Positions 45,427 to 56,746 of a stretch of 64,000 nucleotides of DNA are shown here, piece by piece; the first letter of the stretch is position 1; every line of letters starts with the position of its first letter. The stretch is from Podospora pseudoanserina. Its lineage: Eukaryota; Ascomycota; Sordariomycetes; Sordariales; Podosporaceae. The translations under genes were made by a program, and so were the position numbers. The DNA lies in the NCBI RefSeq assembly GCF_035222485.1, contig NC_085921.1, positions 372,001 to 436,000 on the forward strand. The letters run 5' to 3'. Under the pieces are notes generated by a model that saw only the letters and a program-made list of their open reading frames with translations, searched no databases and was not told where the DNA came from.

Positions 45427-47632
45427 TTTGCGAGTTTGATATTGGGGATAGGGGATATCTTGTTTACCTAAGAGTCAGTACTTGTATAAACATATGAAGC
45501 TCGAGTCATTCTCATCTTGTGATGAGAGACAGCAGGTAGCACTTACAACACCGGCAGTTGCCTAATCGAGGTCTGAGACAAGGCCTGAGAATGGAGGTTA
45601 CCTTCATGTGAACTCACCTTTGAGAGGAAAAGAGAAAGATCAACAATGATTCAGACAATATGGACAAGGGCCCGGCAACGGCAACTGATGTCATCCCCAC
45701 ATTGCCGGTTCCGCAGCGGGTGACGGCGGGACAGAGCGGAGGTTTAGTGCGGGGGTATCCACCCCTTTTGCCGTAGCGGGACCATGTTCGGTAAGTATTT
45801 GTTTACTTCGGCTTCAACTCTTTTCTAAATCTTGACATGGAAATACATGAGACACCGGATGACCAAATTATATAGGGCTTTCTTGCCACGATGCTGTTCA
45901 CAAGGACTCAGAAGCGATTCGAAGCTTGATTTCCTAGGTACACATTCATTTCTCTTGTGAAGTACTGTTCGTGGCCCATCTTCCCAGTGAGCTTCAAATG
46001 ACAGTCTTTATTACTGTGTGTCACAAGGGGAACTTACACATATGATTCCTCTTGGAATTGGAATAACTTCCGCTTCACCACCACACCTTTTGCAAAGTTT
46101 GTGGAAAAGAGGCCTCTCTGCCTGGTAACTTTTCTAAGCACAAACTACTTCGATAGCCATTTCTATATTCAACACTTCTCCTGATAGCTTGGTCTTTCAT
46201 CTTGAACAAATTTCAAAACAGTGATGAAAGGACAACGTCCACAAAAGAGATATGAATGACTTGGTATATACACAATGAACTGACACACACGCGTTACTCG
46301 CATGCCAATGACATGAGATCTCAAGCTTGCATCGATGGGGTCTCAAATGGTCGTTGAAGCCGGCATGCGCTTGCAGGTACTCACCGGGCCGTGGGCATTT
46401 CCTTTGAACTGGAAATGGAAGTGGCTCCCAAGTCACTGGGGAGCATGAACAGGAAGGTTATTTCCAAGATCAGCTGTACCGGCGTCAAATACCCCCCGAG
46501 ACCCCACTCCTGGGTAGGCAAGCGCAGAGAAGCTCCTTCTCTGGTATGTGATAGACTCAGCAAAGTGATGCTCTGGTGTTCCCAAACCTTCTCTCCTCTC
46601 CTCTCTTCCAACAATTCATCACAGAGCGAAGTTGGGATTTCCAGCCCTACATAGCCAACTTGCCCACTCCCGGCCTCCTCTCTTCTTTTTTGGGTACATT
46701 GTGACATATTGTCTTTACCGGCATCCTTCATCAATCTGGCCTTGCCTTGTTCCACCTTGTGAACACCACCTGAGCGTTTTTTTGGGAGCGAGCGAGCGAT
46801 CGAAATCAAATCACAACTGCATGAATCATCTTGGACGACCGAGCACTACAATTGCCAATATAAAGAGGCTCGATACCTTACCTCCTCCATCATCTTTGCC
46901 GTCTCTATTGTGTCTTGGACTGGTCTCTCGGCACGTAATATTCCAGTCTGATACCTGGGTGCCTGGGCTGCGTAAAATTGGCTGCGAGCTGTCTAAAGAG
47001 AAGACTGAGGAGCTTTGCACTGGAGGGAGGCATTTCAAAGCCAAGACCACTCTTCAAACTGCTATTATTGGCTCAGTTTTACAATTGACGACATCATCAG
47101 CTTGGTTTCCGGGGCCAAGGGCAGGATAGCTCTCGCCATTTTGGTCACATCCTGCTGTCAACACAGGACCAATTTCCCGGCGGCTGGGAAAACCCCTCGT
47201 CTCCCTTCCTAGGCAACTGTCTTTTCAACCTGACCACAAGCAGAAACAATTTCCTTGTCTCTCAACTAGCAAGCTTCCTGGCAAGTTCGTCAACCATCTA
47301 GCTTGGAACAACTTCAGCGATCTCGCCTCAGTACAACTTGGTGTGAGGCTTCTGAAACGTTCAACTGGCTGGCCATCTTCTGGTTGACCATACTCTGTAA
47401 GTCTTCTCATACTTGATGCTCCCCATTCTCCAATGAATCAGGCATTTCAGTTGATGATTCACTGGGGGTTGATCCTCTTTTGGCGAGGATATTGAGAGAT
47501 GGTCCGAGGATTGAGTCCATCTGGGGATATCTGCAACAACGTCAGCTAACCAAGGATTAAAACAGTCTACTGCCGTTACTCATTCCTCTCGATTTTAATC
47601 TTGGTCCTCCGATCGGACTTCCCAACATCAAC
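45427..47632. other. 2.2-kb intergenic region, no gene seen
   Basis: This lies between divergent starts of the AhpD-like gene and the Pro-rich gene. Many short frames on both strands, none with a domain or good splice structure; composition is lower in GC than the flanking coding exons. It may hold long leaders or a non-coding transcript, but nothing in the sequence decides this. Confidence 0.45.
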
Positions 47633-49981
47633 ATGCTTCTTCCACGCCACTCAAGCAAAATCCAGCCTCATGGCTCCCAGGCCACCACTAGGCAAAGTCG
47701 ACTGAGATCTCCTGGTCTTCGGCTCAAGACAAGTTCGCTCGATCTTATTCCTTCAGATGAGAAGGCCCAGGCGATGGCTTCAGCCGACTGGAGAAAGATG
47801 GCGCCGGATTCCGGCCTCGGCGATAATCGTCAGCAAATTTCAGACGAGAATAACAGACATCCATCCGACCAGAATGATGGCTTTTACTCGCCCTTCGTGC
47901 TGGGGATGAAGCCTATGAATATTGGATCAAGGGCTCAGTATCAGTATGCTAGGGACCCTACAAGCGGCATTGCTTGGGAGGTCATTTCATCGGCTCCTGG
48001 GTGCGATTTCAGGCGGGAGGAAACGAGAACCAGCGAGTCGTCAGGCATACCGTCCTCAATCCTCAAGGCGTGCCAACCGAACCTCCAAGACACCACGATG
48101 GTGCGGCTCAAGGCCATCAAGCCAATGAACGTGAGCATCAACGGCGACATCATCAAACTGCCCAACAAATACTCTTTGGATATTACCCCTGTTGACATCC
48201 AAGAGCCAGACGCTGCTTGCTTTATGAACAGGGAACACGGCGAGATCCTGGCCACTCTCAAGCTCCTCAAGCCCAAGGCCCGCTTACGCCGTATGAAGTC
48301 CGAGCTTCACGAAGAGAGCGTTCTGAAAGATCTGGATGACTTCTTGTCCCGACAGAGTGGGAAGCCTCCAAAGGTCGTCGCGGCAAGCAAGGAAATTCAA
48401 CGCCAAACCCGTAGGTCATTGGGGCATTGGAGCAGCCATGACTCTGGAATCTCAACCGGTTCTGAAACCTCTGGCCTTCAGAAAGAGATGCCTTTAGGGG
48501 CACATCATCGAACACCTGCGGAAGGTCACCGCTTTCAGGCACTACTCAGCCGCCTACACTTGACCACGGAGACAAGAGAAGCTTCCCAGTCGCCGACAGC
48601 ACCTGATCATGCTGAGACGTCGAAGAGCCATGCTCAGGTGGTGGATCCTGCAATTATCGCCGCAAAGGTCAAAGACGAAGAGCGCGAGGAGACGCCCGAC
48701 AACTCGGAAAGGGGCGCGCGCGAAGGTACCTTTTTCGGAAGGGATTCTACCTTGCTGTTTGGGAAGGGTAAATGGGCGCAAAAATCACACGATTCTGGCT
48801 ATTCAACATTCCATTTCATGAAACAGGGCACACAAGAGCCAACAAGGCCCAAGGCGGTCGAGCATTCTGGTCCTACGGTTCAGAAGCGCAAAGAAGATTC
48901 AATATCATGTTCAACCATCTCAACCAAGTTGAATCCCACAGCTGCCGAATTCAAGTCGGTCACCAAAGGTGACCTCAAGTCAGGGGTGAAGAGCGATTTC
49001 AAGCCCGCGCCCGCAGCATATCCTGCCCCTCCCTGGACTCCAAAAAGACGGACACGGCCTTTACTCAACAATATCTTTCCTGGTGTACTGGAAGATCCCG
49101 GTTTCATGGCCCAGACAGTGCCATTTGTGGCAAACGACTGTCTTCAAGGTAGTCCATGGCAGACAAGTGGTCCTCCAGCAGGGCCAGTGTGGGTGGCTGA
49201 ACCGGGACAGCCTATCCCAGAGATGGCCTTCCAACCACCAGCAGCACCAATAGCAATGGCACCTCTTCCCATTGTTGATCCAGTTACGCAGCAGTTGGTC
49301 CCACCACCGTTCGTTCCTCCGCCCAGCAACTTTGGAACCTTCCCGCCTTCCGGAATCGCTCCTATTCCCAGCCAGATGCCAGGTCCCAACCCCGTATTTA
49401 GCACGCTTCCTCCATTACGGCCTCCCCCAGCCCCCAGACCAAGATTTTCTCAGCCTATCCCGATTCCTCCTGGGCAAAGAGCCCCTATGCCCGCCGTGCC
49501 GAATGCAACTAGCTTCCAAGCACCTACTCTATACGGTCCAACTCTTGTTGCCGGTCCACCGCCTCCTTTGGCCTAGGATGGCAAGGGACCACGACCGGTA
49601 TTTCCCGTCACCCAGAAACCACGCGACCATGACCCTGTGAAGCAGCAGGCATATGAATCGTATCTGGAGTGGCGAAAGGCCAATGAGCCTGGCTATCACA
49701 TGAAGTGCAAAATGCGTCAAGCACACCGTGTGGTTCGTCAATACCAGCAACAGGCGCAGACTGCTGACTGGAAGACTGTAGCTGGGCAGGCCAAAGCAGC
49801 AGCTGGAGCGTTGGAAGCACATGCAGCCGAGGAAAAGAGGAGGTCAAAAGAAGCAGCTCTCAAGGAGCAATTCAAAATGAGCGTGAAGAAGGTAGCAGAG
49901 TCCTCTGAAGCCACGGAGATAAAGGAACAAACACTTCCGGACACGAATAATGAAAAGCAAACACAAACATTGGTCATATAA
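47633..49981 (+). CDS. Unknown Pro-rich protein, frame split by an amber codon
   Basis: ATG 47633 opens a frame of 647 codons that ends with TAG at 49574-49576; the same frame then continues for 134 more codons to a TAA at 49979. I do not recognise the family. The first part has no membrane segment; it includes a conserved-looking block (MVRLKAIKPMNVSINGDIIK, FMNREHGEILATLKLLKP), several Ser-rich motifs (SSHDSGISTGSE, KSHDSGYSTFHF) and a Pro-rich region (residues about 475-647). The part after the stop reads DGKGPRPVFPVTQKPRDHDP, then YESYLEWRKANEPGYHMKCK and an Ala/Lys/Glu-rich helix, which looks coding. Possible causes are a nonsense change, read-through, or a small intron that removes the stop. 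The first part alone is well supported; the full extent is not. Confidence 0.7.
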
Positions 49982-50510
49982 AGCACACGATGACGAAAAG
50001 AGGAATATGCCCGTTTGCTCCGGAATACGATTCTTGTCATTTCGAAAGCTCGCTCGCTCAGGACAATTCTTTTCAACAGTTAGCAACCTTCGTTTCCGTT
50101 CCCCATCTTATTATATTGACTTCGATCATCTCAGCTCAGCAAACAGGCATAACTACGATCCTTCTTTTTCAGCATGAACCCGGTGTTCTATAGACGAGGA
50201 ATGAGTTATTTTACCGTTTGCTTTGGAGAATCAGAGGTAGCTTTACCGGGGGAGCTTCAGGAAATCATATTATCCATTGAATGGTTATGGACTTTATGTC
50301 CTGATGGCGCAATTTGCTTTTTCTTTTTCGTTTCGGTTTGACTTATCCAGCTACATCAGCAGAGGAATCAAACATGGATAGTACGTGACTCGGGAGGTTG
50401 GCTAGGTATTCGGCTTGACCGAGAGTTATACAGCACAACAGAGTTTAATATTGGTAGTTTGGTTGTACCAGCAGTGGTGGTTATGTGATGGGTGTAACAC
50501 GATGATCTTG
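49982..50510. other. Convergent 3' region
   Basis: About 0.53 kb between convergent genes, T-rich around 50,310-50,340. No gene is seen. Confidence 0.5.
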
Positions 50511-52061
50511 TCATTCGCCATCAGCCGGACCCGAGAAATAAGCCCCCTCCCAGCCACCACAGTCTTCCAGTTTGGCTCCCTGTCTCGCTCTGTTGATCCT
50601 CTCTTCCGTGATCTTGAATTCCTCGGGAAGTCTTGCATGTCCTTGTCCTGATTCTGGCAAACCCAGCATCTGGGCCGCCACAGCTCTGGCAGAGAGAGCA
50701 GCAGATGGCATGCCATGCCCGGTGTACCCAGCACACACCCATATTCCCCTGTGGGAGGGAACCTCTCCCACCCAGGCATTAGAGTCACGAGAGTAGCCCA
50801 TCACGCCCGTCCACTCGTATGTTGCGGGTAACTCCTCGTCTTTTCCACCCAAGTCCAGCGGAGGAGAGAGGTTCGACTTCAGATAGTGAGCCACTTTCAG
50901 CTCGAGCTCATCATCGGTGTATTGTCCCAGTCCGAGTTGCAGTGCCAACCGACGGCCTCCACCGTAGATCATCTCGCCTCCTGAGTCGGGGGCCAACATT
51001 GGTCTCTGAACGAGGTAGTCGTCTCTCGGTGCGTGTTGGCCCTTCTCGGGGTCGGCGGCGAAGAGGTAGGAGTGGGTGAGGGTTTGGACTGGGGATGGGG
51101 GCACGATGGCGCTTATCTGGCCGCGGACGGGGACGATGAGGTCGGAGAAGGAGGGGAGGAGGTGGGAGGTGTACCCATTTGTTGCTAGGAGGACTTTTGG
51201 GGTGGTGAGGGTGCCGCGGGGGGTGATGATTTGGTGTTTACCGGGGGAGGAGGGGGAGGGGGAGAGGGAGAGGACGGGGGTGTTGGTTTGGAGGTTGAAG
51301 TTTGGGTTGGGAAGGAGGGAGGTGAGGATGTGGGCGATTAGTTTGTAGGGCCAGAGGGAGGCGGCGGTTTTTTGGATGATGGCGCCGTGGCAGTTGGGGG
51401 CTCTGAGGCGGGCTAGTTTGGATGGGTTGGTTCGGAGGATTACTTCTAGCTGGGAGGCGAGAAAGGGGTGGCTTTTGGTGAGGGAGTCGATTTGAGCAAC
51501 AGCGGTTTGGAAGAGGGGGGTTGACATGAAGGCGTGGACGCCGCCGGAGAGGGTTATCCTGTGGTGATGAGGTTAGTTTGGGGGGAAAATTGGTAAGAGA
51601 TATGAGAAGGGATATACCAGTCACAGTCAATGTTTTCATCCCTTACTAATCTTTCAAGAAAAGAAAAGGTTTCCAACTCAAAAGCAGCAACGGCTGGGTT
51701 GGTGCCATAGACGAGAGGCTGGCAGTGGCCTCCATTCTGATGGAACTGTTAGAATTATCATGTAAACCTCATCAGATAAGTCAGTCCAGGCACACACCCT
51801 TCCTGTGGCACCACCACAGGCCTCCCTGGCCTCGAGCATCACAACCTTCTTGTTACAGGAATAATCCTGTAGAAGAGACCTCGCGGCAAAGGCACCGGTT
51901 ATACCACTCCCGATAATCACAATGTCTGCTTCCTCTGGCAGATCTGATGTTGATCGATGTCCCAAAAGCAGGGTATTCGGTTCACGAAGCCAGTAAGAAG
52001 AGGTCGGGTTGGCAGAGGGAAGGCCTGCCTGGTTCGTTCTGGGGCCGGTGTCGGAGGCCAT
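50511..52061 (-). CDS. FAD-dependent oxidoreductase (DAO family)
   Basis: Three exons on the minus strand (52061-51798, 51736-51618, 51558-50511; introns 61 and 59 nt) encode 476 residues. The FAD-binding beta-alpha-beta motif is ADIVIIGSGITGAFAARSLL (about residues 45-64) followed by VVMLEAREACGGATGRNGGH, with the GGATGRNGGH part completed by splicing. Later blocks: CHGAIIQKTAASLWPYKLIA, VLLATNGYTSHLLP, VPVRGQISAIVPP, EMIYGGGRRLA, EWTGVMGYSRDSNAWVGEVP and the C-terminal FAD site GIWVCAGYTGHGMPSAALSA. This pattern is that of D-amino-acid-oxidase-like amine oxidases common in fungi. No targeting signal is seen. The substrate cannot be told. It lies head-to-tail downstream of Rvs167 with about 0.5 kb between. 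Confidence 0.9.
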
Positions 52062-52567
52062 CTTGACTGGTCAATGTTGCTGTTTGTTAAGGTTGTTGAA
52101 CCGCCTCCAGCTAATATAACTCGTATCAGAAAGCCGTGTTGAGATGAGACTACGCGAATATGAAATCCCTCATCCCAAATGTTCAGATGAGACTGAGACG
52201 GAGACTGAAAGCTAATGCACTGAAGGCATGACATGACATACAGCAGAGGTTCTCCACTTTTCCAACCCCTTTCCAATTGGAGTCTATTAGTCAAGATGGT
52301 ACCTTGTATTGAGCAACAGCTAATCGCTGCGACATGTGGCAATATAACAACAATAACAAGACACCCATATAAAGCTCCTGGATATGCATTCATCAACTCA
52401 GTCTACACAACCTGAGATATCCCGCCTGCCCGCTGACGCTCTAGCGTAGTACAACACGCGGAGGTTCCGCCCATCCAAAGGGTCTTCCATCTTCATTACA
52501 AAATCAATGCAGTCTACTCCTCCCTGGGTATAACAGCCTTTATCTTCTTCAATTTGCTCTGAAATGC
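52062..52567. promoter_or_regulatory. Upstream region of the FAD oxidoreductase
   Basis: About 0.5 kb between two minus-strand genes; it should hold the oxidoreductase promoter and the Rvs167 3' end. No clear element is visible. Confidence 0.4.
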
Positions 52568-54133
52568 CTATGGATTCAGCTGGACGTAGTTGCCTAACGA
52601 CATAATAGGGTTAGCTGCGAACACTCAAGTCGGTCCTTGGATGGACATAGAAACGTACCAGGAAATTGCCCTTGCTTCCCATGAACCTTGCCGGTCCACC
52701 ATTCATTCTCATTATTGGTTCTTGATACAATCTCAATCACGTCGCCCGCCCGGAAACTGAGATCGCCCTCAGCCTGCGCCGAATAATCGTAGAGTGCCGT
52801 TACCGTTTCCACCTTGGCCACCGAGGCGCCGGCAAGATTCTTTGGCTTGGGCTTGGGCGGTGGGGGCTTCGACTTGGCTGCGGCGGCCAGCGACATTGGG
52901 CTTTTTTGCGCTGGCGAAATCATGGCAGGAGAGACGGGAGCAGAAGAATATGGAGGGGGTGGTTGTTCGCCACCGTCATTTTCCTGAGATCGCCATGTTG
53001 GCCGTAGAGAGGATACTGCAGGCGCTTTGGTTGCGGAGGCTTCACCATTTGTCGCCGCATAAGGGAAGGGCGAAGGCGAGGGCGCAGATGTCGAGGCTGA
53101 AGCTGATGGTCCTGCTGTGAGCAAACCCGCTGCTGCTGGCTTTGCCGCGATGGCCGGTCGCGGAGGCCCATATTTGGGTGGCCGCCTTTGACCAGTCGTC
53201 TTGAACTTGACAATAGAGAGTGCCTCAGCTCGCTCTTGGACGTCGCCGCGTTTCGCAAGGAAAGCCTCCTCGACGTCCAGTGTCAGGTCGAAGTATCCTA
53301 TGTCGACACGCTGCATGCGTTCGTGGAGAGTGTAAAAGATGTTGAGCTGCATGTAGTAGAAAGACTGGAACAGAGGCTGGATGAAATCGCGCTCGAGCGC
53401 AAAGAGCTTAGGGAGCTCGTCTTTGAGCAGATCGTTGAAGTAGTTAAATTCCTGTGTTGACTGCTCGACGTCATTCTCAGCCTTCCACATGGCCTTCTCG
53501 TCCTTTGCCGACCTTTCCTTCTTTTCCTGGAGCTTCTTGAGGGTGGTGCGGTGTCGGTCGTAGTCCAACTTCTTGTGCTCGCGCTTGGTTGCTGTTTTTC
53601 GAATGGCCTTGATCACATCCATGAGTTCCTGCGCCGGTCTGACAACCCGCGTGTCAATCATCTCCAGCTCGGGGGCCAGAGTCTCCTGTAAGTCCCGTAC
53701 AACGGCCTCATACTCCTCGCACGCCCGGATGCCGTCCAAGTTCTCTTGCGCAATCAACGAGTCAGGATCCGACATGCGGCCACTAATGGGCTTGTAGATC
53801 TCGGTCATTGCTTTGGAAAACTCGATCTGGTGGTTGAGCATGCCGTTGATGGCCTCGAAGTACTTTTTGCTTTCATCGTGGAGGTTCTTGGTCTCGGCCT
53901 CAAGTTCCTGGAATCGTCGTTCGGCATCGATGTAGACGGGGTCTTTGGTGTTCTCGCCGACATTGAACTTTGCCTTGAATTGTTGGGGGGCCTAAAGCAA
54001 CACAGAAACACAAGAGTCAGCATCATACTCCCCCTCCTCCTTCATCACCACAAGAGCTCTCCTCAAGGAAACACGGATGCTGCGGGGCAGAACCTACTCG
54101 AATAAGGCCCTTCTGGAAACCCCTGAAACTCAT
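52568..54133 (-). CDS. rvs167: Rvs167-like BAR and SH3 domain protein
   Basis: Three exons on the minus strand (54133-54098, 53991-52659, 52593-52568; introns 106 and 65 nt) encode 464 residues. Rvs167 (amphiphysin) bends membrane and links actin to endocytic scission, usually with Rvs161. The BAR domain spans about residues 1-245: MSFRGFQKGLIRAPQQFKAK, VYIDAERRFQELEAETKNLH, then long charged helices (EYEAVVRDLQETLAPELEMI, KREHKKLDYDRHRTTLKKLQ, FNYFNDLLKDELPKLFALER). A Pro/Ala/Ser-rich linker follows, then a C-terminal SH3 domain VETVTALYDYSAQAEGDLSF, NEWWTGKVHGKQGQFPG, with the last strand NYVQLNP supplied by a 26-nt final exon. The final exon is short but completes the SH3 consensus. It is divergent from Nfs1. 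Confidence 0.95.
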
Positions 54134-54944
54134 TCTTAGTTACTGCTGAATTGTTGTCTCGTTCGATAAGGTCTGATCGGGGCTAAGAGTGCTGCTAGAA
54201 GCAATACGGAGCGTCGCCGGCGTTGTGAGAGTTGAGAATGGGAAGAGTAAGCTTGGCGGCTGTGTCGACAAAGGTTGGTTGTGGTTGATGATGGCTCTCG
54301 GGAGACGGATGATGACGATGGCCCGGGGGCTCAGCGGGCGTCACTCCAGCTCCTTGGCAGATGAAATCCAATGAAAGACGGGCCAAGTGGGCGCTGCAAC
54401 GGCACCGAAACCCGATTTCAGGCCTCTCGCCAAGCCAAGGATGCCCTAATTTGGTTTGTCACTGCCCGCCGGGGATTACGGTCAGGATTATGTATTAGTG
54501 GACCCAGTGGTGATACCCAAAAGAAAATGATATCAGATAGTTTATTGGAGGCCTTCAGTTCGAGATAGGTAGCTGCACTATGTACGCAGTAGAGGTGTCA
54601 AAGGGACAGACAGAACCGGCAGCGCAGCTAAGAGACACCTGCCCCACCCCGCATGCGGTTCTTCTATGACCTTCGTCATTCCTGAAAACGTTCTCAGCTT
54701 CGTCATGCGCCACCGCCGTGACTGGCAGAATGCGGGGCAGCGCCGTGCAACAGCCACAGAGCGAACAAAGCGTGGGGAAAGGTCTTCGCAGATTGGCCAC
54801 ATGTTATCAATCGAAAAGACTGCCGCCCAGCATTTGGGTTATCCATGGGGTATGGAGAATGCGCAAAATCGGAGCTCCGTCCCGCCCACCGAGAAGGAAA
54901 CTTTTCTTCCCCTACATCTCGCACAACTTTTTTTTTCTCGTACC
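54134..54944. promoter_or_regulatory. Divergent intergenic region Rvs167 / Nfs1
   Basis: About 0.8 kb between divergent starts. A T run of ten bases lies just before the Nfs1 start. No clear element is visible. Confidence 0.4.
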
Positions 54945-56746
54945 ATGGCAACTATTGCACCATCAGCCATCAGACAGGCATCTCGCTTGGCATCCAAGTC
55001 GGCCCTCACTGCTGCACCCCGTCATGGTCTCCAGCAGCTAGCACGAGTAGCATCTGCGCCTGTCCAGCGCACTGCTGGCAAGAAGAGGAGCTATGTGACC
55101 GAGTCGAAGCGGGATAACGCCCAGGTCCAAACCGAAACCGCCATCCGTCTTGACAGGAAGGAGCTGGAGAAATCCGGGCTCACCATCACCTCCGAGAAGG
55201 GCTCGACCGAGCATGTCAGCCCAATGGCTGGTAGGTCTTTTCCCATTACGACTCGATATCTCGGCTCTAGCATGCTAACTCCGAGCTCGCAGATGTCCTG
55301 AAGGCGGCGACCATAATGGATGAAGGCCAACGGCCCATCTATATGGATATGCAGGCCACAACTCCACTGGACCCCCGCGTGCTTGATGCCATGATGCCCT
55401 ACTACACAGGCTTTTATGGCAACCCACATTCCAGGACGCACGCGTACGGATGGGAGAGCGAGAAGGCGGTCGAAGATGCGAGACAACATATTGCCAGCCT
55501 TATCGGGGCCGATCCCAAGGAAATCATTTTCACCAGCGGAGCCACGGAAAGCAACAATATGAGCATCAAGGGTGTCGCCAGATTTTTCGGCAGGTCCGGC
55601 AAGAAGAAGCACATCATTACCAGTCAGACCGAGCACAAGTGTGTGCTTGATAGCTGCAGGCATCTCCAAGACGAAGGGTTTGAGGTGACATATCTTCCCG
55701 TCGAGTCCAGCGGTCTCATCAACCTTGACAAACTGAAGGCCGCCATCCGCCCCGACACAATGCTTGTCAGCATCATGTCGGTAAACAACGAGATCGGTGT
55801 CATTCAACCCATCGAGGAGATTGGCAAGATTTGCCGGGCCAATAAGGTCTTCTTCCACACAGATGCTGCTCAAGCAGTGGGCAAGATTCCTCTGGATGTC
55901 AACGCGATGAACATTGATCTGATGTCCATCTCTTCCCACAAGATCTACGGCCCCAAGGGAATTGGAGCTTGCTATGTCCGCCGGCGGCCGAGAGTGAGAA
56001 TTGACCCCATCATCAGCGGTGGTGGCCAGGAGAGAGGTCTTCGTAGCGGCACGCTGGCTCCCGCCCTTGTTGTTGGGTTTGGTGAGGCGTGCCGCATCGC
56101 AAAGGAAGAAATGAAGGTATGTCTCAACTTTTTCCATGGTTCGCGTTACACATACACATCCCCTGGTTTCACCTGATGATCTGCTCATACATGCATGGCT
56201 TTCTGAAGTCCGTGACAAGACTGTACTGTTGAGAGACAGCACCTTTTCTGATTGAAACCTTCCCTTCTTTCTCTTTTGACACAACCGAATATTTTGCTTG
56301 GGTGGAGCTAACAGGCAAAACAGTATGATTCGCAGAGAATCAAGTTCCTTTCCGACCGGTTACTCAACGGTCTCCTGTCGATGGAACACACGAGCCAGAA
56401 CGGTGACCCGAACCACTTTTATCCCGGCTGCGTCAATGTCTCGTTCGCCTATGTCGAGGGTGAATCCCTGCTTATGGCGCTCAAGGACATTGCCTTGTCT
56501 TCGGGCAGTGCCTGCACCTCGGCATCGCTGGAGCCCAGCTACGTATTACGAGCCCTGGGCAACAGCGACGAGAGTGCGCACTCCAGTATCCGGTTCGGTA
56601 TCGGCCGGTTCACCACGGAGCAAGAGATCGATTACGTCCTGAAGGCGGTGACAGAGCGTGTGGGCTTCCTTCGCGAGCTGAGTCCTCTGTGGGAACTTGT
56701 CCAGGAGGGTGTCGACCTCAACACGATTGAGTGGAGTCAGCACTAA
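54945..56746 (+). CDS. nfs1: Nfs1 mitochondrial cysteine desulfurase
   Basis: Three exons (54945-55230, 55293-56116, 56324-56746; introns 62 and 207 nt) encode 510 residues. Nfs1 is the PLP enzyme that takes sulfur from cysteine for iron-sulfur cluster assembly in the mitochondrial matrix. Residues 1-50 are Ala/Ser/Arg rich with almost no acids ([20 protein letters not shown]), a presequence. Catalytic parts: [19 protein letters not shown] start of the core, [41 protein letters not shown], the PLP lysine in [24 protein letters not shown], and the mobile-loop cysteine in [20 protein letters not shown]. Length fits the family. The second acceptor could also be 9 nt upstream (adding AKQ); I chose the one giving EEMKYDSQRI. 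All motifs are intact. Confidence 0.96.

Noticed and set aside
55091-56284. 397-codon minus-strand frame opposite Nfs1
   Set aside because: It mirrors Nfs1 exon 2, whose catalytic motifs are intact on the plus strand.
56308-56323. Alternative acceptor in Nfs1 (adds AKQ)
   Set aside because: An AG lies nine bases upstream in the same frame, but EEMKYDSQRI from the downstream site matches the family better; both remain in frame.
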